Source: an uncultured Streptococcus sp. (lineage in GTDB: Bacteria > Bacillota > Bacilli > Lactobacillales > Streptococcaceae). From it: a stretch of DNA of 56,805 nucleotides. Under the pieces are notes generated by a model. It made no database searches. It saw only the letters and a program-made list of their open reading frames with translations, and was not told the DNA's origin. Shown one piece after another: positions 34,200 to 43,210 of this stretch. Both the position numbers and the translations under genes were made by a program. Each line of letters opens with the position of its first letter. Positions within the stretch are counted from its first letter, which is position 1. The DNA lies in assembly GCA_934215455.1 (NCBI GenBank), contig CAKPZX010000004.1, positions 1 to 56,805 on the forward strand, in the 5' to 3' direction.

Positions 34200-36521
34200 A
34201 TGGGAAAGAAATTAGGAAAATCGGTTTTCACGACAGGGATTGCTGCAACAACAGTCCTATCTGGTATGTTTCATCACAAAGCAAATGCCGAAGAGGTCAA
34301 GCAAAATGAAAATCCAGAAACCAACAGCACGGAAGTAGTCGAGAAACCAATTACAGTTGATGAGTTGAAGCAAATCACAGCTCAAAAAGGCCAAGTGGTG
34401 AAAGATGTCCACTACCAAGAGCAAAAAGTGATCGATGCTCAAACGGAAGTCAAGGCTGCTGGACAAGAACTGGAAGAAAAGAAAGCTGAAGTGACGGATG
34501 CGGAAAACCTCATCGCAACAACTTCGGATGCCCAAGTTCAAAATGCAGAAAATGACGTCAAGGTGGCTCAAGCCTATGTGACTATTGAAGAAAATAAGGT
34601 TCGAGAAGCAGAAGCTGCCCATGACCAAGTCGTAGAAGCTGTTCGTCAACAGGAAAATCAAGTTACTGCTCAGGAATCTTTGGTCGATGTAGCACAAAAT
34701 GAATTGAACCAAGCCAAAGCACCGATTTCAAATGATGAGAATGTGCTCAACCAAGCTTTGTTGGAGCAAAGTCAAGTCGAGCAAAGTATTCGAGAATCTC
34801 AGAATTACCTTGCAACCTTGCAAGCAAGTCAGCAAACTGGCTCAGATACAGTGGCTCAAATTGAGAGCGATATTCAACTGGCTCAAACACGTCTGACAGA
34901 TTTGAAAGCGGTCATCGCCACCAAGGAAGCAGAATTGGCAGCCTTAGAACAAGCCGCGGCCAATAGCCCGGTTCAGTTGAGTCAAGCGACTTATGAAGGT
35001 TATTTGCAACACTTAGCTGACAATGGCAATGAAGCTGCAGCCAGCGCTTTAGCCCTCTACAAGCGTGGTCGGGAAGAAGATGGCTTGACAGTTGGAGAGT
35101 CTGGATCTTTGCAAGCCAACCTCCGAGCTCTTGAAATTGCCGATGCCATCAATAGCTATCGTCGCAATGCCGGCTTGCCTGAATTGGAACTGGATCCCTA
35201 TTCCCTTCCAGCCAGTCAAGTACAGTTGGAATACTTCAAAAAAGCCAACTGGCATATGTTTAAGTATTTGCCAAATGAGAACATTGCATATGGCTTCTCA
35301 CCTGCTGGTGCGGTTGACTTTTGGTACAATGAAAAAGCAGCTTATCAAGAAGTAGCAGCTCAATATGGTCTACCAACAGACGAAACTCAAATCGATGCCA
35401 ACGATATCTATATGAAGATTGGTGCTGAGGCCTTTGCTAAGGTTGGTCACTACCTCCAAATGGTAGACAACAAAGCGACAGCTTTATCAGTCGCTTATGA
35501 CCCAAGCAATGCCATGTCAGAAGCAGCTTTCTTACACAGTCCGGTCAATTCAGCAGTGTCAACTAGTGCACTTGCTTACCAATTGCGTCAGGGAGCTGGC
35601 GCAACGACGACAAGATCAGATGTCAAAGCTAAATCTGATGAAGTCGCTAATCTCAAGCTAGACAAGGCCAATCAAGAGTCTCAAATCATTATCTTGCAAG
35701 GCAAACTAGAAGATGCCCACCATGCAAATTCGAAGGTGGAAGCGGAGATGGCCAATGTCCAAAAGACCATCCAAAATTACAAGATTCTTCTCGTTAGCAA
35801 GGATCATGCAGTTGAAAAGGCTAAGGCGACTCTGGATGTATCTCGAGGTCGGATTGAAGCAGCTATCCAGCCAAAAGAAGCAGCCCTTCAAAAAGCCAAG
35901 GATTTGTTAGCGGCCGCGCGTGAGAAATTAGATCTATTAAAAGTAGAAGAAGCAGAAAAAGCCCAAGTCGTTCGAGAATCTCATGAGGGCTTGAAGGCAG
36001 CTCAAGAGCGCCTGGTTGCTGCTGAAAAACGTCTTTCTGACTTTAAAAATGCACCAGAATTATTGGTCAAAGCCCAATCTGTTTTATCAGCTGCGGTGGC
36101 TAATTTAGAGAATAAAAAAGAAAAATTGGAAGCAGAATTCACAACCCTTCAATCTTATCAAAGTGTCGTGGAACTGTTGAATTCCCAATATGAAGATCTA
36201 GCCTCACGGATAGATCCAGCTATTTTAGAAGCAGCAGATATGCCAATGGATATCCGCTCAAGCAATCCAACTACTTTTTCGGATAGACCAACAGTTCTTC
36301 CAACAACTACCAATAGTCCGAAAGTGCAAGCACCAACAGCTACTCCAGCTCCAAAACAAGAAGCTAAAGTAGAAGAAATCAAACCCAAAAAAGAAAACAG
36401 CCAAGCTGTGGCAAGTACAGATTCTTCCAAATATGCAGTAGCAACAACAGGTGTTGCCGTCGGGCTACTTGCTGGATTGTTTGGTTTCAAGAAAAAGAAA
36501 AAATCTTCAAAAAATGATTAA
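34200..36521 (+). CDS. SEC10/PgrA-type coiled-coil surface protein without clear LPXTG
   Basis: A 773-residue exported protein. A signal peptide (about 1-30, ending KANAEE) leads to long heptad-rich coiled coils (about 45-240) and a compact domain (about 255-460) containing ALEIADAINSYRRNAGLPEL, typical of the SEC10/PgrA family and related to CAP/SCP-like folds. A second coiled coil (about 475-690) is followed by a Pro/Thr-rich stretch. The C-terminus has a hydrophobic segment and KKKKK, the shape of a sorting signal, but no LPXTG stands before it; the only similar string, LPTTT near residue 700, is some 45 residues too early. It may stay membrane-anchored. GGGGGTGAG precedes ATG 34200. Relatives act in aggregation or adhesion. 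Confidence 0.82.
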   Translation: MGKKLGKSVFTTGIAATTVLSGMFHHKANAEEVKQNENPETNSTEVVEKPITVDELKQITAQKGQVVKDVHYQEQKVIDAQTEVKAAGQELEEKKAEVTDAENLIATTSDAQVQNAENDVKVAQAYVTIEENKVREAEAAHDQVVEAVRQQENQVTAQESLVDVAQNELNQAKAPISNDENVLNQALLEQSQVEQSIRESQNYLATLQASQQTGSDTVAQIESDIQLAQTRLTDLKAVIATKEAELAALEQAAANSPVQLSQATYEGYLQHLADNGNEAAASALALYKRGREEDGLTVGESGSLQANLRALEIADAINSYRRNAGLPELELDPYSLPASQVQLEYFKKANWHMFKYLPNENIAYGFSPAGAVDFWYNEKAAYQEVAAQYGLPTDETQIDANDIYMKIGAEAFAKVGHYLQMVDNKATALSVAYDPSNAMSEAAFLHSPVNSAVSTSALAYQLRQGAGATTTRSDVKAKSDEVANLKLDKANQESQIIILQGKLEDAHHANSKVEAEMANVQKTIQNYKILLVSKDHAVEKAKATLDVSRGRIEAAIQPKEAALQKAKDLLAAAREKLDLLKVEEAEKAQVVRESHEGLKAAQERLVAAEKRLSDFKNAPELLVKAQSVLSAAVANLENKKEKLEAEFTTLQSYQSVVELLNSQYEDLASRIDPAILEAADMPMDIRSSNPTTFSDRPTVLPTTTNSPKVQAPTATPAPKQEAKVEEIKPKKENSQAVASTDSSKYAVATTGVAVGLLAGLFGFKKKKKSSKND

Positions 36522-36593
36522 GACATACGAAGATAGAGTGGATGCTTAGACACTTTATTGCTTAAAATCTTTAAAGAAAACTTATGAGAGTGG

Positions 36594-36639
36594 AAAAAGA
36601 ACTCGCTTAACAAAATGAGTTCTTTCCTGCTCTTTTTTT
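36594..36639 (+). terminator. terminator-like hairpin after the surface protein
   Basis: AAAGAACTC (36596-36604) pairs with GAGTTCTTT (36617-36625), followed after 7 nt by a run of seven T. It lies about 75 nt past the stop. The gap before the T-run weakens the call. Confidence 0.5.
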
Positions 36640-36690
36640 GTACACTTTTAGAATTTCTGAAAGAAAATGACAGAAAATGATAAAAAGTGT

Positions 36691-36737
36691 TGACATTTTT
36701 TGGAGATGGAGTATAATAGTCCTTGTAATCGATTGCA
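36691..36737 (+). promoter_or_regulatory. fru operon promoter with cre-like site
   Basis: TTGACA (36691-36696) and TATAAT (36713-36718) are 16 bp apart. Directly downstream, TGTAATCGATTGCA (36724-36737) is a near-palindrome that fits the CcpA catabolite-response element. CcpA bound there would block the start of transcription, as expected for a sugar-uptake operon under glucose repression. A FruR operator could overlap the same sequence. Confidence 0.7.
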
Positions 36738-36749
36738 AAAGGAGGAGAA

Positions 36750-37493
36750 ATGCTTAAGTCTGAACGAAAACAATTCATCCTCGAGAAGGTACTGAAGGAA
36801 AAGTTTGTTTCCTTAGAAACCCTTGTACAAGAGCTGGGGACGTCTGAATCAACGGTTCGACGTGACTTGGATGAATTAGAAGCTGAAAGTAAACTTCGCC
36901 GGGTTCACGGCGGTGCGGAAAGCCTGCATTTTCTTCAAGAGGAAGAAAGCAATAAAGAAAAATCTATCAAAAACATTCAAGTTAAGTCAAAAATCGCGAT
37001 AAAGGCGGCGGAATTGATCAAAGATCATGATGTGATCTTTATCGATGCCGGGACGACCAATGAACTTTTGGTACAAGAAATTGTCAATCCAACGGTAACT
37101 GTGGTGACCAACTCGATTCACCATGCGACCAAGTTGGTCGAGCGAAATGTTCCGACGGTCATCATCGGTGGGAAGGTAAAATCTTCTACAGATGCTAGTA
37201 TCGGAGGGATCGCGCTCAATCAGATCGGTCAGTTGAATTTTGACAAGGCCTTTCTTGGAATGAATGGAATCGATGATGAATTTTACAGCACTCCAGACCT
37301 GGAAGAAGGATCTGTCAAGCGTGCGATTATCGAAAATGCGAAAAAAACCTATATCCTAGCGGATGATTCGAAAATTGGAGTTACATCCTTTGTCAAAGTG
37401 GCTCCTATCAAGCGAGCCATGATTATCACCAATCAATGTGAACCGCAACGATTAAAGGTTTTAAAAGAAAAAACGGAGGTTAAAGAGGTTTGA
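36750..37493 (+). CDS. fruR: DeoR-family fructose operon regulator FruR
   Basis: A 247-residue DeoR/GlpR-type repressor. The N-terminal winged helix has the family signature LVQELGTSESTVRRDLDELE, and the C-terminal sensor domain carries IFIDAGTTNELL, where the effector, probably fructose 1-phosphate, binds. AAAAGGAGGAG precedes the start. It is the first gene of the fru operon and overlaps fruK by 4 bp, so it probably autoregulates. Confidence 0.92.
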   Translation: MLKSERKQFILEKVLKEKFVSLETLVQELGTSESTVRRDLDELEAESKLRRVHGGAESLHFLQEEESNKEKSIKNIQVKSKIAIKAAELIKDHDVIFIDAGTTNELLVQEIVNPTVTVVTNSIHHATKLVERNVPTVIIGGKVKSSTDASIGGIALNQIGQLNFDKAFLGMNGIDDEFYSTPDLEEGSVKRAIIENAKKTYILADDSKIGVTSFVKVAPIKRAMIITNQCEPQRLKVLKEKTEVKEV

Positions 37494-38401
37494 TTTATAC
37501 AGTAACACTGAATCCAGCAATTGACTATATTGTCCGTCTCGATCATGTAGAGACCGGAGCAGTCAACCGGATGGCTTCGGAAGATAAATTCGCCGGTGGA
37601 AAAGGAATCAATGTCAGTCGTGTCTTAAAGCGTCTCGATATCGAGAACACAGCGACTGGATTTATCGGTGGTTTCACAGGACGCTTCATCGAAGACGTAC
37701 TGACTAGCGAAGCCATTTCCACCAACTTTGTGACAGTGGACCAAGATACACGGATCAATGTCAAGATCAAGGCTGATGAAGAAACAGAAATCAATGGGAA
37801 CGGGCCAGAAGTGACGGAAGCGCAGTTGCAAGAATTGCTCAACATCTTATCGAGCTTAACAGCGGATGATGTGGTAGTTTTTGCAGGATCTGCCCCATCT
37901 TCACTTGGAAATGCCGTTTACAAACAATTGATCGCAGCAACTCGTGCGACAGGTGCGCAAGTCGTTTGTGACTTTGAAGGGCAAACCTTGATTGATTCCT
38001 TGGAGTTCAATCCCCAATTGGTCAAACCAAACAATCATGAATTGGGAGATATCTTTGGCGTTACCTTGACGGAATTGCCAGAAATTGAACGCTATGCCAA
38101 AGAAATCTTGGCCAGAGGAGCACAAAACGTCATTATTTCCATGGCGGGTGATGGTGCTCTCCTTGTCAGTCCAAGTGGCACTTACTTCGCAAAACCAATC
38201 AAGGGTCAAGTGAAGAACTCTGTCGGCGCTGGAGATTCTATGGTAGCTGGCTTCACTGGGAAGCTTGCAACGACGGGTGATGTCATCGAAGCCTTCAAAT
38301 GGGGAGTGGCATGCGGAACAGCAACCACCTTCTCAGATGATTTGGCAACAGCTGATTATATAAAAGAAACTTATGAAAAAGTAGAGGTAGAAAAACTATG
38401 A
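37490..38401 (+). CDS. fruK: 1-phosphofructokinase
   Basis: FruK phosphorylates fructose 1-phosphate to fructose 1,6-bisphosphate, feeding glycolysis. The 303-residue PfkB/ribokinase-fold enzyme shows GGKGINVSRVL near residue 37 and the catalytic motif NSVGAGDSMVAGF (general base Asp). TLNPAIDY at the start is typical of 1-phosphofructokinases. It is translated by coupling: start and stop overlap with fruR and fruA by 4 bp each. Confidence 0.93.
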   Translation: MIYTVTLNPAIDYIVRLDHVETGAVNRMASEDKFAGGKGINVSRVLKRLDIENTATGFIGGFTGRFIEDVLTSEAISTNFVTVDQDTRINVKIKADEETEINGNGPEVTEAQLQELLNILSSLTADDVVVFAGSAPSSLGNAVYKQLIAATRATGAQVVCDFEGQTLIDSLEFNPQLVKPNNHELGDIFGVTLTELPEIERYAKEILARGAQNVIISMAGDGALLVSPSGTYFAKPIKGQVKNSVGAGDSMVAGFTGKLATTGDVIEAFKWGVACGTATTFSDDLATADYIKETYEKVEVEKL

Positions 38402-40365
38402 AAATTCAAGACGTTTTAAATAAAAACGTGATGTTGTTTGACCTTCAAGCAACAGATAAAGAGGGCGTGATCAATGAGATGGTCCAATCGCTCGTTGACA
38501 ATGGTGTGGTGACAGATTTTGACACCTTCAAGGCTGGAATCATGAACCGTGAAGCACAAACTTCAACTGGTTTGGGTGACGGAATTGCCATGCCCCACAG
38601 CAAAAATGAAGCAGTTAAAGAAGCTACAGTCTTGTTTGCAAAATCAAACAAGGGTGTGGACTATGCTTCGCTTGATGGTCAACCAACAGACTTGTTCTTC
38701 ATGATCGCAGCTCCAGAAGGAGCAAATGACACTCACTTGGCAGCCCTTGCTGAATTGTCTAAGTACTTGATGAAACCAAGATTTGCGGACAAACTTCGCC
38801 AAGCCAGCACTCCTGATCAAGTGATCGCAGCCTTTGATGCAGAAGAGCAAGAAGCTGCAGCTGAAGAAGCGAAAAAAGCAGAAGCAGTCAAAGAAGCAGC
38901 TTCATCTGACAAACCTCTGATCGTTGCCGTTACAGCTTGTACAACAGGGATCGCCCACACTTACATGGCAGAAGAAGCCCTCATCAAAAAAGGGGAAGAA
39001 ATGGGTGTTACAGTCCGCGTTGAAACCAACGGGGCATCTGGTGTCGGCAATCGCTTGACAGCTGAAGAAATCGCCAAAGCTGAAGGGGTCATCATTGCAG
39101 CAGATAAGGCAGTTGAAACCGCTCGTTTCGATGGCAAAAAATTGATCTCTAAACCAGTCGCAGCTGGTATCCGTCAGACAGAAGAATTGATCCAAACCAT
39201 TTTGGATGGCAAAGCAGATGTCTTCCACGCTGAAAATGCTGCACAAGCTAGCGCTAGCCAAGAAAAATTGAGCTTGGGTGGAGCTTTCTACAAACACTTG
39301 ATGAGTGGGGTTTCTCAAATGCTTCCATTCGTTATCGGTGGTGGTATCTTGATCGCCCTTGCCTTCTTGATTGACCAAGTTATGGGTGTGCCTCAAGATC
39401 AATTGTCTAGTCTTGGTTCTTATCATGTATTAGCAGCACAATTTAAAACAATTGGTGGAGTAGCCTTTGGCTTCATGCTTCCTGTACTTGCAGGTTACAT
39501 TGGATTCTCAATCGCTGAAAAACCTGGTTTTGTAGCAGGGTTTATCGCTGGATCTATTGCTAGCTCAGGGTCAGCATTTGGAAATATCGCCTACGGTGCT
39601 GCTAAAGGTGAATTACCAGCAGCCGTATCATCAGGTTTCCTTGGAGCTTTGGTAGGTGGTTTCCTTGCAGGTGGAGTTGTTCTCTTACTTCGCAAAGCCC
39701 TTGCAGGTCTTCCACGTTCACTCGATGGTATCCGCTCTATCCTTCTCTTGCCATTACTTGGTGTTGGTTTGACAGGATTCTTGATGTTCCTCATCAATAT
39801 TCCAATGGCTGCTATCAATACTGGTCTTAACAACTTCCTTTCAAGCTTGTCAGGTAGCTCAGCTGTCCTTCTTGGACTTCTCGTCGGCGGTATGATGGCT
39901 GTCGATATGGGTGGACCAGTTAACAAAGCCGCTTATGTCTTCGCTACAGGTACACTTGCTGAATCTGTTGCTTCAGGTGGTTCTATTGTTATGGCAGCTG
40001 TTATGGCAGCTGGTATGGTTCCTCCATTGGCAGTATTTGTAGCTACAGTTTTGTTCAAAGACAAATTTACTAAAGAAGAACGCGATTCTGGTTTGACTAA
40101 CATTGTTATGGGTCTTTCCTTCATCACAGAAGGTGCCATTCCATTCGGTGCAGCTGACCCCGCGCGTGCGATTCCAAGCTTCATCGTAGGTTCAGCATTG
40201 ACAGGTGCTCTTGTTGGTCTTGCAGGCTTGAAACTCATGGCTCCTCACGGAGGAATCTTCGTTATCGCCCTTACATCAAATCCACTTCTATACATCTTGT
40301 TCGTATTGATCGGTGCAGTCGTAAGTGGTATCTTGTTCGGATTGCTTCGCAAACCTAAAAACTAA
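38398..40365 (+). CDS. fruA: PTS fructose transporter, EIIABC
   Basis: This 655-residue permease imports fructose and delivers it as fructose 1-phosphate. The EIIA domain (about 1-150) has its phosphorylated histidine in GIAMPHSKNEAV. An Ala/Glu/Lys-rich linker leads to EIIB (about 170-270) with the active cysteine in TACTTGIAHTYMA. The EIIC membrane domain (about 290-650) has about eight to ten segments. The order A-B-C is that of streptococcal FruA of the fructose-specific PTS. It ends the fru operon with a strong terminator. Confidence 0.94.
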   Translation: MKIQDVLNKNVMLFDLQATDKEGVINEMVQSLVDNGVVTDFDTFKAGIMNREAQTSTGLGDGIAMPHSKNEAVKEATVLFAKSNKGVDYASLDGQPTDLFFMIAAPEGANDTHLAALAELSKYLMKPRFADKLRQASTPDQVIAAFDAEEQEAAAEEAKKAEAVKEAASSDKPLIVAVTACTTGIAHTYMAEEALIKKGEEMGVTVRVETNGASGVGNRLTAEEIAKAEGVIIAADKAVETARFDGKKLISKPVAAGIRQTEELIQTILDGKADVFHAENAAQASASQEKLSLGGAFYKHLMSGVSQMLPFVIGGGILIALAFLIDQVMGVPQDQLSSLGSYHVLAAQFKTIGGVAFGFMLPVLAGYIGFSIAEKPGFVAGFIAGSIASSGSAFGNIAYGAAKGELPAAVSSGFLGALVGGFLAGGVVLLLRKALAGLPRSLDGIRSILLLPLLGVGLTGFLMFLINIPMAAINTGLNNFLSSLSGSSAVLLGLLVGGMMAVDMGGPVNKAAYVFATGTLAESVASGGSIVMAAVMAAGMVPPLAVFVATVLFKDKFTKEERDSGLTNIVMGLSFITEGAIPFGAADPARAIPSFIVGSALTGALVGLAGLKLMAPHGGIFVIALTSNPLLYILFVLIGAVVSGILFGLLRKPKN

Positions 40366-40373
40366 ACATGACT

Positions 40374-40401
40374 AAAAGGTTGGGAATGCCCAACCTTTTT
40401 C
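40374..40401 (+). terminator. terminator of the fru operon
   Basis: AAAAGGTTGGG (40374-40384) and CCCAACCTTTT (40389-40399), loop AATG, followed by T. A perfect 11-bp stem. Confidence 0.93.
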
Positions 40402-40488
40402 TATACTCAAAATCACCAACTAGTGATGAAGTTGCGAATCTCTATAGATTTCGATATGATAGTAGAAAGCATATTTCTTGGAGGATCA

Positions 40489-40926
40489 ATGAGAAAAAAG
40501 AAGAAAATTCTCATATTGGGATTTACAGCAATTACTTTATCAGGAATGACCATTATCGGTTCTCAACATCCAAACTTGTTTTCAATTAATAGTCATCAAG
40601 TAAAGCAAGCCAGTTCCAAGGAACAACAGTTAGAAGATGTAAAGAAGCATGCGAAAGAAATTGAAGATTTTGTAAAATCGTTAAGTCCTAAAGTTGAATC
40701 TGTCCAGATTGCTTGGGATGAAACGCGATGGGATGAGATAGGAAATGGTACGCCACAAGGAGGTGGCGAAATTCTTATGGTCTATGGAGGATTTAATCAT
40801 ATCCAAAATTCAAGTTGGAGTGTTTTGGTCTATTTAAAAGACGGTAAAAATGGCGAGAAAGATTTAATCGAAGGTTTTGGTAGCGGTAGTCCACTTCGTG
40901 TAGAAGGAAAACTTTTTGACGAGTAG
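40489..40926 (+). CDS. small exported protein of unknown function, paralogue A
   Basis: A 145-residue protein with a basic start MRKKKK, a single hydrophobic segment (about 7-24) and a polar exterior domain. The segment DFVKSLSPKVESVQ and GNGTPQGGG are shared with the gene at 42194, making the two paralogues. No lipobox is present, so it is either secreted or held by its N-terminal segment. I chose ATG 40489, with TTGGAGGATCA upstream; the longer frame from 40423 lacks support. Function unknown. Confidence 0.72.
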   Translation: MRKKKKILILGFTAITLSGMTIIGSQHPNLFSINSHQVKQASSKEQQLEDVKKHAKEIEDFVKSLSPKVESVQIAWDETRWDEIGNGTPQGGGEILMVYGGFNHIQNSSWSVLVYLKDGKNGEKDLIEGFGSGSPLRVEGKLFDE

Positions 40927-40983
40927 CCTTTTAAAAATTTTTAGCAATTTATTAGATTTATAATAGAAATGGAAAAAAGATAA

Positions 40984-42063
40984 ATGAAAAAGAAAATAAT
41001 TATTGCTACTTCGTTAGTTCTAGCAATTGCAGTCTTTCTTTTTGGACTTTTTATCTATCAACACCACCAGAAATAAGAAAAAGCTAAGCAGGAGCGTGAT
41101 AAATATAAGAACTATGATTACTATACAGGTCAATGGGAAATTGATTCTTATAAATTCTTGGATGATGGACGAGGTGTTGTGGTTCATTGGAAATCCCTAA
41201 CTCCTGAAGAAGATAAGTTATTTGCAAAGTACAATCCAGATTTAAGTGAAAAGTATTTAGGTGTACATGGGGCATCTAATGAACGCTATATTATTCGTCA
41301 GAATATAAAAAGATTAAAGAATATACCAACAATGTCTTTTCCAAAAGATGATTCTGAAGGTTATTTCAAACTTTCAATCTATAAAATACAAAATCACACC
41401 TTAAAAAAAGAAGATCTAGACCTTTATTGTTTTGTAAAAAAATATAATAAGACTTATAAGCCAGCAGAAATTGAAGCGATTGTAGAAAAAGATGGGAAAA
41501 ATTATCTACCTATCAAATCTTATCTAACTACTGAAGAAAAAACTATTAGTAAATATCTTTGGCTAAATCTAGAGACAAAGCAAATTGAGTGGGAAGATAC
41601 GAAAATGCAACGAAATAATCGTCAAGATATTTTTGTAGATTTAGGTAAATTAAGAGATAGAATTTCAGAAACTACGGATAATCTTAGTACGACAACTGGG
41701 GTTGATAGCATAAATCAAAATATGCTATCCTTTAGAATAAATGTATTAAATAACAGTGTACTGGAGTCAAAAGATCCAAAAGCCTATCAATTATTAAGTA
41801 AAAAGGACTCTCAGTTTTATATTCTGATTGATTCCAAACTAGACTATGATACTGTTTACGGAAATGTCCAACAGTTTATTGAGCTGTACCAACTCTTCGT
41901 TCCCGCTAATGCCAATCTTTATGAAGGAATTACAATTCCGTCAGAATTGAGTACGGATGGACAAGTCCATCAAGTGAATACCAAAGAAGAGTTTGAGAGA
42001 TATTACGATGTGGACAAAGATAATGAGCTGAATAAGCAACGTAGAGTTTTGGTAGAGCAGTAG
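40984..42063 (+). pseudogene. membrane-anchored protein gene with in-frame stop at codon 31
   Basis: An ATG at 40984 opens a signal/anchor segment of 30 residues (MKKKIIIATSLVLAIAVFLF and a short basic-polar tail). A TAA stands at 41074-41076 in the same frame, after which the frame stays open for 328 more codons to 42063. One base change would restore a 359-residue protein. The downstream part is hydrophilic, with segments such as YTGQWEIDSYKFL and a Lys/Glu-rich body; I recognise no domain. The next usable ATG (41158) lacks a ribosome site, so the product is probably not made unless the stop is read through or the sequence has an error. It lies between two small paralogues. Confidence 0.68.
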
Positions 42064-42193
42064 TAGTTTAAAGAAAGGTCGTTCTTTCCTGACTTTTTCT
42101 TTTCCGACATAAATATCATCTAGTCATGTTGTTGCAATCTATTCATATTTTGATGCAATTATTATACCTTTTTCTTATCAAGGAGGATGAAGC

Positions 42194-42631
42194 ATGAAAA
42201 AAGGTAAATTGGCAATTCTTTTAGCCATCGCTTCTGTATTAGCAGGAAGTGTGATTATCGCTAGTCAAAAACAAAGCATCTTTTCAAATGACACTCAATC
42301 AAGTAAGCAACTTAGTGCTAGAGAGAAGCAACTGGCTTATTTAAGGGAACATGAAAAAGATATGACCGATTTTGTAAAATCTTTGAGTCCTAAGGTTAAA
42401 AGTGTTCAGTTTGATTGGGAGAGTATGGAAGTTGGTCAGGTAGGCAATGGAACACCTCAAGGCGGTGGCTATATGTTAACACTGCGAGGAAAGGTGAATA
42501 AGAATGAACAAACAAAATTCATGGTTGGCTTTTCTATAGATAATGCTACCAGCACACCAAAGGAATTTGGAATTTATGAGATGCAACCCATAAGAATTTA
42601 TAGGGATGGCGGTTGGTATTATTATGACTAA
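42194..42631 (+). CDS. small exported protein of unknown function, paralogue B
   Basis: A 145-residue protein of the same length and layout as the gene at 40489: basic start MKKGK, one hydrophobic segment (about 6-24), then a polar domain with DFVKSLSPKVKSVQ and GNGTPQGGG. The C-terminus ends GGWYYYD. AAGGAGGATGAAGC precedes the start. No lipobox or anchor motif is visible. The strict conservation of the two motifs between otherwise diverged copies points to a selected function, as yet unknown. Confidence 0.74.
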   Translation: MKKGKLAILLAIASVLAGSVIIASQKQSIFSNDTQSSKQLSAREKQLAYLREHEKDMTDFVKSLSPKVKSVQFDWESMEVGQVGNGTPQGGGYMLTLRGKVNKNEQTKFMVGFSIDNATSTPKEFGIYEMQPIRIYRDGGWYYYD

Positions 42632-42714
42632 TCGTCATTCAAAAGTCTTTATCTTGTTTTTTCGATCCTTACAAAAGAGTTAGCGAAGAATTGAGAAAAA
42701 CAAGTTAAATACTT

Positions 42715-42741
42715 GCCAGTCTCCCCTGGCCTTTTCTTCTT
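42715..42741 (+). terminator. terminator after paralogue B
   Basis: GCCAG (42715-42719) and CTGGC (42726-42730), loop TCTCCC, followed by CTTTTCTTCTT. Confidence 0.55.
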
Positions 42742-42773
42742 GTACTAGCGAAAAAATCACCTCATTCTACGTT

Positions 42774-42801
42774 GGTATCTTGAACTGAATTATGATATAA
42801 T
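42774..42801 (+). promoter_or_regulatory. promoter of the DUF1149 gene
   Basis: TATAAT (42796-42801) carries a TGA extension. TTGGTA at about 42774-42779 would be a -35 with spacing close to 16-18 bp. The -10 is strong and the -35 approximate. Confidence 0.6.
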
Positions 42802-42832
42802 AAGCCTATCGCATATTTTTAGGAGAATAAAA

Positions 42833-43207
42833 ATGGATATTCAACGTGAAAAAGAATTTGTCAGCCAATACCACTATGATGCCCGTAATTTTGAGTGGGA
42901 AAAAGAAAATGGCATCCCTGAAACAAAAGTAGATGTAAACTTTCAATTGATCAATCGTGATCAAGAACAAAACACGACTTCTTTGATTGTCATCTTAAGC
43001 TACATGATCGTTTTTGACGGTTTTGTGATCAGCGGAACCATCACTCAAATCAACCACTTGTTTGGTCGTTATGTCAATGAACCAAGCGAATTCAGCAAAG
43101 ACGAAGTGGAAGAATTGGCTCGCCCTTGCTTGAATATGCTCAACCGTTTGACTTATGAAGTCACAGAAATTGCCCTCGATTTACCGGGTATTAATTTGGA
43201 GTTTTAA
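42833..43207 (+). CDS. DUF1149 family protein
   Basis: A 124-residue protein of the DUF1149 family, a group found in streptococci and relatives, starting MDIQREKEFVSQYHYDARNFEWE and containing NFQLINRDQ and YEVTEIALDLPGINLEF. It resembles SecB-like chaperone folds in outline, but no function is established. TAGGAGAATAAAA precedes the start. DegV follows 3 bp later, beginning an operon conserved through dapB, cca and the ABC-F gene. Confidence 0.87.
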   Translation: MDIQREKEFVSQYHYDARNFEWEKENGIPETKVDVNFQLINRDQEQNTTSLIVILSYMIVFDGFVISGTITQINHLFGRYVNEPSEFSKDEVEELARPCLNMLNRLTYEVTEIALDLPGINLEF

Positions 43208-43210
43208 TCA

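Noticed and set aside
42064..42110. Terminator after the interrupted gene
   Set aside because: GAAAG/CTTTC pairing is short and separated from the T-rich stretch, so I do not call it.
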